A stretch of DNA of 42,106 nucleotides from JAHJDR01 sp964609965 (GTDB taxonomy: Bacteria > UBA10199 > JADGCS01): positions 1-42,106 of the forward strand of contig CAZSTS010000021.1 of NCBI GenBank assembly GCA_964609965.1, in the 5' to 3' direction. How positions within the stretch are numbered: the stretch's first letter is position 1; every line of letters starts with the position of its first letter. This document shows positions 7,629-16,377 of the stretch, piece by piece. Position numbers and translations under genes: made by a program. The notes under the pieces are model-generated. The model was not told the origin of the DNA, did no database searches, and saw nothing but the letters and a program-made list of their open reading frames with translations.

Positions 7629-9041
7629 ATGCACAAAAAAACACTCCTTGATAAAATCTGGGAATCTCACACAGTCACTCATCTAGAGGATGGTTTTACC
7701 CTTCTTTATATCGACCGCCACCTCATCCACGAAGTCACTAGCCCTCAAGCCTTTGAAGGTCTGCGCCTGAACAAGAGAACTGTCAGAAAACCTGAGCTTA
7801 CCTTTGCTACCATGGATCATATCATCCCTACCATAAGGCAGCTGAATGGTGAGGATGAGATTGCAAGCACACAGATAAAAACACTCGAAGCAAACTGCAA
7901 AGAATTTGGCATTACTCTCTTTGATCCTCTTTCAAAAAAACAAGGCATTGTTCATGTTATGGGGCCAGAACTAGGACTCACTTTGCCAGGATCCACTATT
8001 GTTTGTGGAGACAGTCACACAGCAACTCACGGTGCCTTTGGCGCCCTGGCATTTGGAATTGGAACTTCACAAGTAGAACACGTTTTTGCAACACAATGCC
8101 TGATTTCAAAAAAACCAAAATCTTATCTTGTAAAATTTACCGGCAAACTGCCTCAAGGAGTCACGGCAAAAGACATGATTCTCTATTTTATAGGTCAGAT
8201 TGGCACTGCAGGAGGTACAGAACATGTGTTTGAGTTTTGTGGAAACACCCTATCAGAAATGTCCATGGAATCACGGATGACGGTTTGTAACATGAGCATC
8301 GAGGCTGGTGCTCGCGCAGGTATGATGTCTCCAGATAAAACCGTATTCGATTATTTGAGTTCAAGCGATCGTGAATTCGCACCTCAAGGCAGCGCTCTCC
8401 AAAAACAAATTGATAAGTGGAAGCTGCTAACTCCAGATTCAAATGCAGAATACGATCAAAGAACAGAAATTGACGTCACCTCTATCGCTCCACAAGTCAC
8501 TTGGGGCACAAACCCTCAAATGGTGTGTGGTGTAGACGAACGCATCCCTTCCGAAGAAAGCTCAAAAAGATTGAATACACAAGACATCAGAAACGCTCTG
8601 GAATACATGGGATTAAAACCAGGTAAAAAAATCACTGACATTGAAGTTGATGTTGTTTTTATAGGAAGCTGTACAAACGGACGAATCGAAGATCTAGAAG
8701 CAGCTGCCAAGATTCTTAAAGGAAAGAAAATTCACAAAGATGTGACAGCCCTCATTGTGCCTGGCTCTCAAAAAGTCAAAGCCAAGGCAGAATCTTTAGG
8801 ATTAGATAAGATTTTTAAAGATGCTGGTGCCGAGTGGCGTGAACCAGGTTGTTCAATGTGCTTGGCCATGAATGCCGACAAAGTACCTCCAGGCAAGCGC
8901 TGCGCATCGACTTCAAATCGAAACTTCGAAGGTCGTCAAGGCAAAGGCTCTCGCACCCATCTTGTCAGCCCTATCATGGCTGCAGCAGCAGCAATTCACG
9001 GAAAATTTGTGGATGTGAGGGAATTTGCGTCTCGCGTATAA
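7629..9041 (+). CDS. leuC: 3-isopropylmalate dehydratase large subunit
   Basis: With LeuD it isomerises 2-isopropylmalate to 3-isopropylmalate in leucine biosynthesis, using a [4Fe-4S] cluster. Aconitase-family hallmarks: IVCGDSHTATHGAFGALAFGIGTS (quoted in part: GDSHTATHGAFG), FIGSCTNGRIEDL with the first cluster Cys, EPGCSMCLAMN with the other two, and the C-terminal STSNRNFEGRQG. Length 470 aa is normal. The start lacks a canonical ribosome site because the TTCGG octamer repeat abuts it. Its partner leuD is 2.3 kb downstream, beyond a lipoprotein gene on the opposite strand. Confidence 0.97.
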   Translation: MHKKTLLDKIWESHTVTHLEDGFTLLYIDRHLIHEVTSPQAFEGLRLNKRTVRKPELTFATMDHIIPTIRQLNGEDEIASTQIKTLEANCKEFGITLFDPLSKKQGIVHVMGPELGLTLPGSTIVCGDSHTATHGAFGALAFGIGTSQVEHVFATQCLISKKPKSYLVKFTGKLPQGVTAKDMILYFIGQIGTAGGTEHVFEFCGNTLSEMSMESRMTVCNMSIEAGARAGMMSPDKTVFDYLSSSDREFAPQGSALQKQIDKWKLLTPDSNAEYDQRTEIDVTSIAPQVTWGTNPQMVCGVDERIPSEESSKRLNTQDIRNALEYMGLKPGKKITDIEVDVVFIGSCTNGRIEDLEAAAKILKGKKIHKDVTALIVPGSQKVKAKAESLGLDKIFKDAGAEWREPGCSMCLAMNADKVPPGKRCASTSNRNFEGRQGKGSRTHLVSPIMAAAAAIHGKFVDVREFASRV

Positions 9042-9126
9042 TGTTTTACGTTTTATGTTTCATGTGATTTAAAACCATAAAACATTAGACATCCAACATA
9101 AAACTGATACAGACACTTCGGGACCT

Positions 9127-10893
9127 TTACTCCGGAAGTATCTCAATCAACCCACTCTGCAAAAGACTAGATTGCTCGTATACGATTAAAGAAATCTGTG
9201 AAACATCGTCAGAAGCATCTTCTCTAAAAAAGTACACATTTAAACTATCACCAATGGTAACATCTTTATCTGAATTACAAGAATTGTAAGCTGCCGAAGA
9301 AGTGAGTTGTTGCCAAACACCATTTGCTAATTGATCACTGAGAGACGTATCACTGGAAGGCACAAAAACAGAAAGCGCGTAGAGACTATCGTCTACCTCA
9401 CGACAACCAAGAATAATACTGTTACCATCACTATTAACCCCTGTAAATATTTTCACTAAAGGCTCACTTATGTCAAAGCTACTCCCTTCGAGAGGTGTGA
9501 TTGTTGCAGTGTTATCCACAAAAAAGGCTTGGCCACTGTCTTTTAAATAAAGTGCGTTTGGAAGAGTCTCGGCGGGTGCTGTCACATCAATAATGGCTGG
9601 AACAGTTATCACTTGAGTGACTGTGCTTGTGCTAATATCAAACGAGACAAGAATATTATCAGTTTCTGGTGTCAAGGTTTCTTCATTTGTTTCACCAGGA
9701 CTGGCTAATGATGAAGAGAGCTCATTAGAATTGACCTCTACAATACACCCTGTATTTCCTGAACATTCTGCCAATGAAGCACTTCCTGACAAAAATGAAT
9801 AAAAATACCCTAGACTATTAAAACCTGGCTCAAAACCTGACGTAGCATTATCAATGCTGAGTTCAATAGAGCCGCTCGTTGCATCTGTTGTACGGCTATA
9901 CATGCTGATTAGTGAATTCCCTAAAGAGTCTTTGTGATTCACCCAAAGAATCTTAGTCCCATCTGCGTCAGTAGCATTTGCCGCTTGACTGCCCAAGCTA
10001 TAGCTTGAATCTGCATCAACAGCAAAGTCTTCAATAGTGCTCTCTGTTGCTGTAACAGTATATTTTGATTTTACTAAGAAAGGGTTACTGACACTAGCAG
10101 TGACTGGTGTGATTTCAATTTGTTTTAAGACGCCACTTGTATTTACATAATACAAATACGAAGTTGTACCCAAATTTAAAATGGTAAGCGCTTGTGGAAT
10201 ATCGGTGAGTGTTGCAATAAAAGTACCGGTAGTGCCATCAGATTCTATCCTGTAAATCGAAGAACCACCTGCTCCATCTAATACAATAGCAAATATATCG
10301 CCATTTGGATTAACGAGAATATTATTTGATCCCGCTAGATTCGTTGAACTCGTGAGAGTCATAATCGTACTGCCAGTGGCATCAATTTCTAGCGTCACTG
10401 GAGGTGATGCAGCGTCTTCTGCTGCTGTAAGCGTGGAAACCATGATTTGATCAGCTGCCTCTCCACAGACTGATAAAGGCCCTGTTCCTGCAATGGGAGC
10501 GCTACCATCTGCGGCAACAACACTGCCATACATTTCAGTGTAATTTTGTGTGAGATTATAAATGAGAATAGAAGGTGTTGTTGTAGGATCCGAAACACCT
10601 CCAGCAGCAATCACAATTGTATAAATATAAGTACAATTGGTTTGTGTTGTGAGATAATTGAAATTTAAATTAACACTAGTATCAAGGCTCAACTCAGCAG
10701 TGATGCTCACCTTGCTAGGATCAAGGGAATCAAGTTTGGCAATTGTCACAGGAATGCTAGCTGCTCCTGTTTCGTGTAGCTCGGCTTCAATAGTTGAAAG
10801 AGAGTCTACATCGCTTGGTGTTGCTGAACTGAAACACGCTGAGAAGCTTAAGAATATAAGAATTAATAGTGACAGATGAAATAAACGTTTCAT
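9127..10893 (-). CDS. Putative lipoprotein inserted between leuC and leuD
   Basis: Predicted outer-membrane or surface lipoprotein of unknown function. The signal peptide is MKRLFHLSLLILIFLSFSAC, with Cys20 as the lipidation site; GGGAG lies about 9 nt before the ATG. The mature chain is Ser/Thr/Asp-rich with repeated short beta-forming stretches and many small residues, and carries ASIPVTIAKL near its start, shared with the lipoprotein at 1428-3095. The remaining similarity is in length, composition and predicted beta content. It lies opposite to and between leuC and leuD, whose products form one enzyme, so it looks like an insertion or a rearrangement scar; flanking repeats (10968-11036, 11067-11106) fit that reading. 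Confidence 0.75.
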   Translation of the reverse strand: MKRLFHLSLLILIFLSFSACFSSATPSDVDSLSTIEAELHETGAASIPVTIAKLDSLDPSKVSITAELSLDTSVNLNFNYLTTQTNCTYIYTIVIAAGGVSDPTTTPSILIYNLTQNYTEMYGSVVAADGSAPIAGTGPLSVCGEAADQIMVSTLTAAEDAASPPVTLEIDATGSTIMTLTSSTNLAGSNNILVNPNGDIFAIVLDGAGGSSIYRIESDGTTGTFIATLTDIPQALTILNLGTTSYLYYVNTSGVLKQIEITPVTASVSNPFLVKSKYTVTATESTIEDFAVDADSSYSLGSQAANATDADGTKILWVNHKDSLGNSLISMYSRTTDATSGSIELSIDNATSGFEPGFNSLGYFYSFLSGSASLAECSGNTGCIVEVNSNELSSSLASPGETNEETLTPETDNILVSFDISTSTVTQVITVPAIIDVTAPAETLPNALYLKDSGQAFFVDNTATITPLEGSSFDISEPLVKIFTGVNSDGNSIILGCREVDDSLYALSVFVPSSDTSLSDQLANGVWQQLTSSAAYNSCNSDKDVTIGDSLNVYFFREDASDDVSQISLIVYEQSSLLQSGLIEILPE

Positions 10894-10967
10894 AATGATA
10901 ATCTCCCAACCATCCCACCTTAACCCGGATTTCTCACAAAACTTTGTTCAAAATCCGCCCTACGTGC

Positions 10968-11036
10968 TTCGACTCGCCCGTCTCCGACGGACTCGCTCAG
11001 GGTTAACCTTGAGCGAGGTATTTGCACCGAGTCGAA
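10968..11036. repeat. Inverted repeat TTCGACTCG ... CGAGTCGAA
   Basis: Perfect 9-nt arms at 10968-10976 and 11028-11036 enclose ACTCGCTCAGGGTT and a second imperfect dyad. Related CTTCGA...GCTCAGG sequences occur inside the coding linkers of both hybrid kinases (about 25965-25985 and 39854-39881), so this is a dispersed element. Confidence 0.65.
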
Positions 11037-11066
11037 ACTTTTTTGAACCATAGGATTCAAAAAAGT

Positions 11067-11106
11067 ACATTTCTCACATTCTTGTTATATTTGATGTGAG
11101 AAATGT
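11067..11106. repeat. Perfect 13-bp inverted repeat ACATTTCTCACAT
   Basis: Arms 11067-11079 and 11094-11106 are exact complements around a 14-nt AT-rich loop. It lies upstream of the lipoprotein gene on the minus strand. There is no T-tract on either side, so an operator or another dispersed palindrome is likelier than a terminator. The remainder, 11107-11323, is AT-rich and holds a perfect 16-nt palindrome GTCAGCCTAGGCTGAC at 11296-11311. Confidence 0.55.
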
Positions 11107-11323
11107 AGGTTAACACCAAATACCCAAAATACATTATAACATGATAATTTACACTATTTCCACTGGTATAAAATTAAATCTTGTGCTCTCCACTGAGAAT
11201 ACGTAATTAACAAAAGAAAATCCCTAGGGAAGCTCTAGACTTAAGATTCCGTAGGATGCCAAGTAGAATCAAACCAAATCAACTCGTCCGCCAAAGTCAG
11301 CCTAGGCTGACGAAGGAGGATTG

Positions 11324-11350
11324 ATGAGAATAACTAAGAAAGTCAAATAG
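11324..11350 (+). CDS. Eight-codon upstream ORF coupled to leuD
   Basis: ATG at 11324, preceded by GGAGG, opens MRITKKVK and stops at TAG, which directly abuts the leuD ATG (TAGATG). leuD itself has only a weak ribosome site, so ribosomes ending this mini-ORF could restart on leuD. It has no Leu codons, so leucine attenuation is not supported. It may also simply be a fortuitous start in repeat-derived leader sequence. Confidence 0.4.
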   Translation: MRITKKVK

Positions 11351-11989
11351 ATGAAAGCATTTACAACACATACAGGCAGGTCAGCTGTCCTCTACAAAGA
11401 GAATATCGACACTGACCAAATCATTTCCAAAGAGCATCTTAAATCTATAAAAAGAACAGGATTTGGTCCAGCCCTATTTTCTGGCTGGCGTTATCTAGAA
11501 GACGGATCTGAAAACAAAAACTTTGAATTGAACAACGAGGATTATAAAAACGCGACTATTCTAATTACAGGCAGTAATTTTGCTTGTGGTTCGTCGCGTG
11601 AACACGCTGTTTGGGCTTTGCTTCAATATGGTTTTCGGGTTGTTATTGCACCACGAATCAAAACAGAATCAAAAACAATCCCCGCTTTTGCAGATATATT
11701 TAGAATTAATTCTACTAAAAATGGTCTTCTTCTTATTGAATTATCAGAATCTGATACCAAAGAACTTGTAGCACTTGTAGAGGCTAACCCCTCTCTTGAA
11801 ATGAAGATTGATCTTAATAATCAAACCATTAACTTTGATAAAGTTACAAAAAACTTTAAGATAGACCCTACAATCAAAAATCGCCTTCTAAAAGGATTGG
11901 ATGATATTGGAATAACTCTGGCGCATGAAAAAGAGATTGTAGAGTTTGAAAATACGCATGATGTTTGCTTGTCCTCCAATGAGAATTAA
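11351..11989 (+). CDS. leuD: 3-isopropylmalate dehydratase small subunit
   Basis: Small swivelling subunit that completes the LeuCD isomerase. Motifs: NIDTDQIISKEHLK near the N-terminus, GFGPALFSGWRY, and GSNFACGSSREHAVWAL, the LeuD signature. Length 212 aa is close to the long bacterial LeuD type (about 200). The gene lies on the same strand as leuC but is separated by the lipoprotein gene, which is unusual because leuC and leuD normally adjoin. The start at 11351 directly follows the stop of an eight-codon leader ORF. Confidence 0.97.
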   Translation: MKAFTTHTGRSAVLYKENIDTDQIISKEHLKSIKRTGFGPALFSGWRYLEDGSENKNFELNNEDYKNATILITGSNFACGSSREHAVWALLQYGFRVVIAPRIKTESKTIPAFADIFRINSTKNGLLLIELSESDTKELVALVEANPSLEMKIDLNNQTINFDKVTKNFKIDPTIKNRLLKGLDDIGITLAHEKEIVEFENTHDVCLSSNEN

Positions 11990-12064
11990 AAATTATCTTG
12001 CAAATAGAACGAGTTAAGGAGATATGGGGGCTCGAATACGAAAATAGTGAAGAAAAAGAAAATA

Positions 12065-12154
12065 GGAGAGGTGGCCGAGTGGCTTAAGGCAGCGGCTTGC
12101 TAAGCCGTCGTACGTAATAATTGCGTACCGAGGGTTCGAATCCCTCCCTCTCCG
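12065..12154 (+). tRNA. tRNA-Ser (anticodon GCT)
   Basis: Class II tRNA: acceptor GGAGAGG/CCTCTCC, D-arm TGGCCGAGTGGCTTAAGGC, anticodon loop TTGCTAA (anticodon GCT) within stem GCGGC/GCCGT, long variable arm GTACG...CGTAC, T-loop TTCGAAT and discriminator G, as expected for serine. CCA is not encoded. The response regulator gene starts about 20 nt further on. Confidence 0.96.
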
Positions 12155-12173
12155 CAATAAATTGGAGAACATT

Positions 12174-12542
12174 ATGAAGAAAAAACTCCTTATCATAGAA
12201 GATGAAACAGACCTCTTACAAATGCTTGAGTTCAGAGCCAAAAAGCTAGGTTATGAATACAAAAGTGATGTAGTTGGTGATAAAGCTATTGCCATAGCCG
12301 AAGAATTCAAACCCGACATTATCTTACTCGATCTCATGCTACCTAAAATTAGTGGGTTAGGCGTTTTAAGAGGAATCAAAAACAAACCCGAAACCAAATC
12401 TATTCCCATCATTGTCTTCTCAGCCTTGGCAGATAAATACGTTGTTGAAGAAGCCATGGACATTGGCGCCTCTGCGTATTTTATCAAAGGTGGCGATGTA
12501 AACGAACTCTTCGACACTATTCGAGAATATGTGACTGAATAA
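12174..12542 (+). CDS. Single-domain response regulator (CheY-like receiver)
   Basis: Cytoplasmic phospho-receiver without an output domain. I choose the ATG at 12174, since GGAG lies 6 nt before it; a TTG four codons upstream would place the ribosome site inside the gene. Receiver residues are complete: acidic pair Glu9/Asp10, phospho-acceptor Asp53 in ILLDLMLP, Ser83 and Lys105 in AYFIKGG. At 123 aa it is just one REC domain, so it acts by protein contact or as a relay. There is no kinase next to it; the hybrid kinases elsewhere in the window are possible partners, but that is conjecture. Confidence 0.92.
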   Translation: MKKKLLIIEDETDLLQMLEFRAKKLGYEYKSDVVGDKAIAIAEEFKPDIILLDLMLPKISGLGVLRGIKNKPETKSIPIIVFSALADKYVVEEAMDIGASAYFIKGGDVNELFDTIREYVTE

Positions 12543-12663
12543 TGTCTCAGTCCTCAGGTTTCAAGTAACTAGATAAGACCTCCTCCCCCCCTGTAACCTG
12601 CTCCCTGTAACCTGCCCTAAAATCATTTGCAAACTCCCCCTATTCCCGATAACAACATTGCCC

Positions 12664-14043
12664 ATGAATATATCACAACTTATCTCAACCATAGATGGTT
12701 ATATTTGGGGTGCCCCTCTCATGATCTTGCTCTTGGGAACCGGGCTCTATGTTACAATCCGTTTCTTTTTTATCCAAGTCAGAGGTTTTGGTCATGCCTG
12801 GAAAATCACTGCAGGTAAATATGACGACAAATCTGACTCAGGCGAAATCAGTCATTTCAAAGCCCTGTCAGCAGCCCTTTCTGCCACAATCGGAACAGGA
12901 AACATCGTGGGTGTGGCTGCCGCTATTCTCATTGGTGGTCCTGGTGCGGTTTTTTGGATGCTCGTCACAGCTGTTTTTGGCATGGCAGTAAAGTTCACAT
13001 CATGTACTCTCTCCACTCACTTTAGAAAAATCGAAGGCGATACCGGTGAAGTCCACGCAGGCCCCATGTATTTTATCGAAATGGGCATGGGTCCAAAATT
13101 TAAATGGCTAGCTTGCCTCTTTGCATTTTTTACAGTCACAGCCAGTTTTGGTATTGGCAACATGTTCCAAATCAACAACATTGCAGTGAGTGTGAACGCG
13201 CTTTTTCTCACTAGCAGCTCACAAAATGTTATTTTTATCAGCCTCATTACAGGTCTTGTCTGCGCTGTTTTAGTTGGCGCTGTTATTTTAGGAGGCATAA
13301 AAAGCATCGGTCGCTTTGCTGCAGTTATTGTGCCTTTTATGTGTTTCTTTTACTTTGTGGGCGGTCTGTTTATTCTTTTCAAAAACTACGCGGCTGTTCC
13401 TGGTGCTATTAAAACAATTTTTTATTATGCATTCCATACACCCGAGGCCTTTACCGGTGGTCTTTTAGGCACAGTGATCCGGTCTGGTGTGGCCAGAGGG
13501 CTTTTCTCGAACGAAGCTGGATTAGGTTCAGCCCCCATCATTCACGGTGCCGCTCGAACAAATGAACCTGTTCGCGAAGGCTTGGTTGCCATGCTCGAAC
13601 CTTTCATTGACACGATTGTGATTTGTTCAATCACCGCTTTGGTGATCGTCACAACAGGCGCTTACGAAACATGCAGCGTTAAAGGTGAACTCACAGGCCG
13701 TGCCTTTTCACTTGGTCTTGGTAGTGCGTACGGCGCCAAGTTTGTAGCCATTGCTATTGTGTTCTTTGCTTTCTCAACGCTGATCTCTTGGTCTTATTAT
13801 GGAGACCGAGCAGCAGCCTACTTGTTTGGCAAAAAAGCAGTTATCCCTTATCGCTATATCTACCTTTTCTTCATTATCCTTGGCGCTATTTGGAATATTG
13901 ATGCGGTGATTAATTTCTGTGATGCTATGAATGGCTTGATGGCTATCCCCAACCTAATAGCCCTTGTTGTTCTGGCTCCACTAGTCGCTCAATTGACTAG
14001 GAAGTATTTTAGGAAGATGAAAAATGCGAAGGCAGGCCAATAA
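12664..14043 (+). CDS. Alanine/glycine:cation symporter (AGCS family)
   Basis: Inner-membrane Na+- or H+-coupled uptake of alanine, glycine or related amino acids. About ten or eleven hydrophobic helices are visible, with the family signatures ALSATIGTGNIVGVA after the first helix, GLGSAPIIHGAA in the middle and ISWSYYGDRAAAYLFG towards the C-terminus. Length about 460 aa matches the family. The ATG at 12664 is preferred; a TTG two codons earlier is possible. No convincing ribosome site precedes either, and the 115-nt gap upstream consists of CCTGTAACCTG word repeats. The gene is followed by a palindromic repeat. Confidence 0.93.
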   Translation: MNISQLISTIDGYIWGAPLMILLLGTGLYVTIRFFFIQVRGFGHAWKITAGKYDDKSDSGEISHFKALSAALSATIGTGNIVGVAAAILIGGPGAVFWMLVTAVFGMAVKFTSCTLSTHFRKIEGDTGEVHAGPMYFIEMGMGPKFKWLACLFAFFTVTASFGIGNMFQINNIAVSVNALFLTSSSQNVIFISLITGLVCAVLVGAVILGGIKSIGRFAAVIVPFMCFFYFVGGLFILFKNYAAVPGAIKTIFYYAFHTPEAFTGGLLGTVIRSGVARGLFSNEAGLGSAPIIHGAARTNEPVREGLVAMLEPFIDTIVICSITALVIVTTGAYETCSVKGELTGRAFSLGLGSAYGAKFVAIAIVFFAFSTLISWSYYGDRAAAYLFGKKAVIPYRYIYLFFIILGAIWNIDAVINFCDAMNGLMAIPNLIALVVLAPLVAQLTRKYFRKMKNAKAGQ

Positions 14044-14048
14044 TTTTC

Positions 14049-14110
14049 GTAGGGGTAGGCCCCTGTGCCTACCCGCAATCTTTCGGGCGACCCCCAGTGG
14101 TCGCCCCTAC
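14049..14110. repeat. Double palindrome GGGTAGGCCCC / GGGCGACC type
   Basis: Two hairpins in series: GGGTAGG/CCTACCC (about 14052-14073) and GGGCGACC/GGTCGCCC (14085-14106), bounded by GTAGGGG and CCCCTAC. A relative of the first half lies at 39494-39521. It could end transcription between the convergent symporter and amidotransferase genes, but it lacks a T-tract and is better called a dispersed repeat. Confidence 0.65.
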
Positions 14111-14129
14111 AAATTTCGCTGTACGCAAT

Positions 14130-14876
14130 TCACCTAGTCGACAATCTCCTCACGCTTTTCTTATGTCCAAAGAGTTTGATGAACTCCGCAAAAGTACGGT
14201 TACTGAGTTTTTTGAGGTGAGAAATGCGTTTATGTGTTTCGACTCTGATCTCATCAGGTTCAATGAGTTTTCTAAGCTCTTTTAATTCCTCGCGGTGTTC
14301 TAAAACACGGAGCCAACGTTCAACTAAAGGTTCATCGACTTCGAGGTGAAACTGAAAACCATAAACTTTGTTGCCGTATCGAAAAGCTTGATGAGGACAA
14401 CCAGGCGCCGAAGCTAATAAAACAGCATCTTTGGGAACATCGAACATATCACCATGCATTTGGAATATCTTTTCTTTTAATTTAAAATGCTTGAACAAAG
14501 GATCTCGATGCCCTTCTTTTGTGAGAACCACATTATACCAACCAATTTCTTTTTCTGGAGATTTTTTGATTTTAGCACCAAGTGCGCTGGCAATGAGCTG
14601 TGCCCCTAAACAAATACCAAGCACTGGGATATCTGCCTTGATAGCATCTAGAATAAGTTTTTTTTCGTACTTAAGATGTGGGTAATCTTTTGCCTGGCCA
14701 ACATTCATGGGACCGCCAAGGACTATCAATCCTTCGTAGCCTTTAATACCTGGCTCAGCATCTGGAAATCGTCCAAAATTTACAAATTTGATTCTAAAAC
14801 CCTTTTTTCTTAATAGAGGATCCAGAGTTCCAAGGATTTCGTAAGGCACGTGTTGGCAGACAAGAATTTTGCTCAT
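14130..14876 (-). CDS. Class I glutamine amidotransferase-like protein
   Basis: Stand-alone triad GATase, likely hydrolysing glutamine or a gamma-glutamyl compound in the cytoplasm. The fold is recognisable from VLGGPMNVGQ, the nucleophile elbow GICLGAQ (Cys89) and YGFQFHLEV (His177, Glu179). It resembles the GuaA-type GATase subgroup without a synthetase domain; the physiological substrate is not evident. Length 248 aa fits. There is no strong ribosome site before the ATG. It lies alone, convergent with the symporter gene and divergent from htrA, so context gives no further clue. Confidence 0.88.
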   Translation of the reverse strand: MSKILVCQHVPYEILGTLDPLLRKKGFRIKFVNFGRFPDAEPGIKGYEGLIVLGGPMNVGQAKDYPHLKYEKKLILDAIKADIPVLGICLGAQLIASALGAKIKKSPEKEIGWYNVVLTKEGHRDPLFKHFKLKEKIFQMHGDMFDVPKDAVLLASAPGCPHQAFRYGNKVYGFQFHLEVDEPLVERWLRVLEHREELKELRKLIEPDEIRVETHKRISHLKKLSNRTFAEFIKLFGHKKSVRRLSTR

Positions 14877-14952
14877 AATAATTGAATATTACTAGTATTT
14901 TTTTTAAGAAAAATAAAACAAAAACTCAATTTGATCGTATGTAAAGACACCC

Positions 14953-15040
14953 CCCCTCCTTTGTAAGGAGGGGGTCAGGGGGAGGTAGAGTTTTTCATTA
15001 GTTCTACCCCTCCCCAACCCTCCCCTTACAAAGGTGAGGG
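14953..15040. repeat. Long inverted repeat of CCTCCCC/GGGGAGG type
   Basis: Arms of about 36 nt (14953-14989 and 15003-15040) are near-complementary; each holds TTTGTAAGG. A short relative is at 21032-21066. It fills most of the amidotransferase-htrA gap, just upstream of the htrA ribosome site. Confidence 0.7.
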
Positions 15041-15065
15041 CGAAAACAGTCTAAAGGAGTCATAA

Positions 15066-16292
15066 ATGATAAATACAAATTCGAGAAAATCCGTCTTATA
15101 TATAATAGTCCTCGCCCTTTTTATAGGCAGTGCTGTGGGTGGCTTTTTAGGTTATCACTTTAGCAAATACCTCCCCCAAACAACACAGACAGAAATAAAA
15201 GATACGGACTCTAGCGAAACCATCACAACACAGAAAGTGGTAAAAGAAGAATCTGCTGTCATTGACGCTGTTAAAAAATCCTCTCCTGCTGTGGTGAGCA
15301 TTATTGTCACAAAAGATCTTCCAAAAATGCAACAATACTTGTTCAACCCTTTTGGAAGAAGCTTTCCTGGTTTTGGAATTCCCATGTACCGTCAAGAAGG
15401 TTTTGAAAAAAAGGAAATCGGTGGAGGCACAGGCTTTATTGTTACAAAAGATGGTTACATTGTCACAAACAAACATGTGGTCCAAGACCCGTCTGCAAAT
15501 TACACTGTGCTTTTAAATGACGAGAGGCGTTTCGATGCCAAAGTACTTGCGCGCGATACAGTGAATGATGTGGCTGTTCTAAAAATTACCGGAGAAGATT
15601 TTCACACAATTAAACTTGGAAGCAGTGAGCACGTGGTTGTAGGTCAAACAGTCATTGCTATTGGGAATTCTCTTGGTGAATTCAGAAACACTGTTTCCAC
15701 AGGTGTGATCTCTGGTCTTTCAAGATCACTCACTGCTGGAAGCGCAGGAAGATATTCTGACCACCTCACTGATCTTATTCAAACCGATGCTGCTATTAAT
15801 CCTGGAAATTCTGGTGGCCCTCTTCTCAATCTCGCAGGAGAAGTTATTGGCATCAACACAGCCATTGTTTATAATTCTCAAAACATTGGTTTTGCCATCC
15901 CCGTTGATTCTGTCAAAAGCGTCATTCAAAGCGTTTCCAAATATGGCAGAATCGTTCGCCCCTATCTTGGTGTGCGTTATGTCCAAATCACCAAAAGCAT
16001 TATGAAAGCATATAAGCTTAAAGTTGATTATGGGGTCATCATTATTGGGGGAAAAGGTCGTTCTGATTTTGCTGTTGCTCCCGGCTCACCAGCCCATAAA
16101 GCAGGCTTAAAGGAGAATGATATTATTACCAAGATTAACAAAATTAAATTAGACAAAGACACTTTACTCGCTAAAGTCTTAAGCAAATTCCAGCCTGGCG
16201 ATGAAATTAATCTCACGATTATTCGAGATGGCCATGAAGAAACAGTTAGTGTGTTATTGGAAGAGTTGAGTACGATAGGCGATAGACGATAA
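15066..16292 (+). CDS. HtrA/DegP-type periplasmic serine protease
   Basis: Envelope quality-control protease and chaperone of the DegS/DegQ type. An N-terminal hydrophobic anchor (about residues 10-30) is followed by a linker, a trypsin-like domain with complete triad His137 (TNKHVV), Asp168 (NDVAVL) and Ser249 (GNSGGPL), and one PDZ domain from about residue 300 (ending LSKFQPGDEINLTIIRDG). A Phe/Pro/Gly-rich segment before the protease core resembles the LA loop. With a single PDZ and a retained anchor, 408 aa is closer to DegS/HtrA of Gram-positives than to two-PDZ DegP. AGGAG lies 6 nt before the ATG. Monocistronic. Confidence 0.95.
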   Translation: MINTNSRKSVLYIIVLALFIGSAVGGFLGYHFSKYLPQTTQTEIKDTDSSETITTQKVVKEESAVIDAVKKSSPAVVSIIVTKDLPKMQQYLFNPFGRSFPGFGIPMYRQEGFEKKEIGGGTGFIVTKDGYIVTNKHVVQDPSANYTVLLNDERRFDAKVLARDTVNDVAVLKITGEDFHTIKLGSSEHVVVGQTVIAIGNSLGEFRNTVSTGVISGLSRSLTAGSAGRYSDHLTDLIQTDAAINPGNSGGPLLNLAGEVIGINTAIVYNSQNIGFAIPVDSVKSVIQSVSKYGRIVRPYLGVRYVQITKSIMKAYKLKVDYGVIIIGGKGRSDFAVAPGSPAHKAGLKENDIITKINKIKLDKDTLLAKVLSKFQPGDEINLTIIRDGHEETVSVLLEELSTIGDRR

Positions 16293-16377
16293 TCGAAAGT
16301 TCTTTTGAGTTTTTTGCCCTAAGCTTTGATCCTTGGAATTCGCTAGACCCTAGACGCCAGACGCTAGACTCCTTTCA

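Noticed and set aside
14953..15040. Rho-independent terminator
   Set aside because: The arms are about 36 nt and belong to a dispersed repeat family; there is no adjoining T-tract placed as in a terminator.
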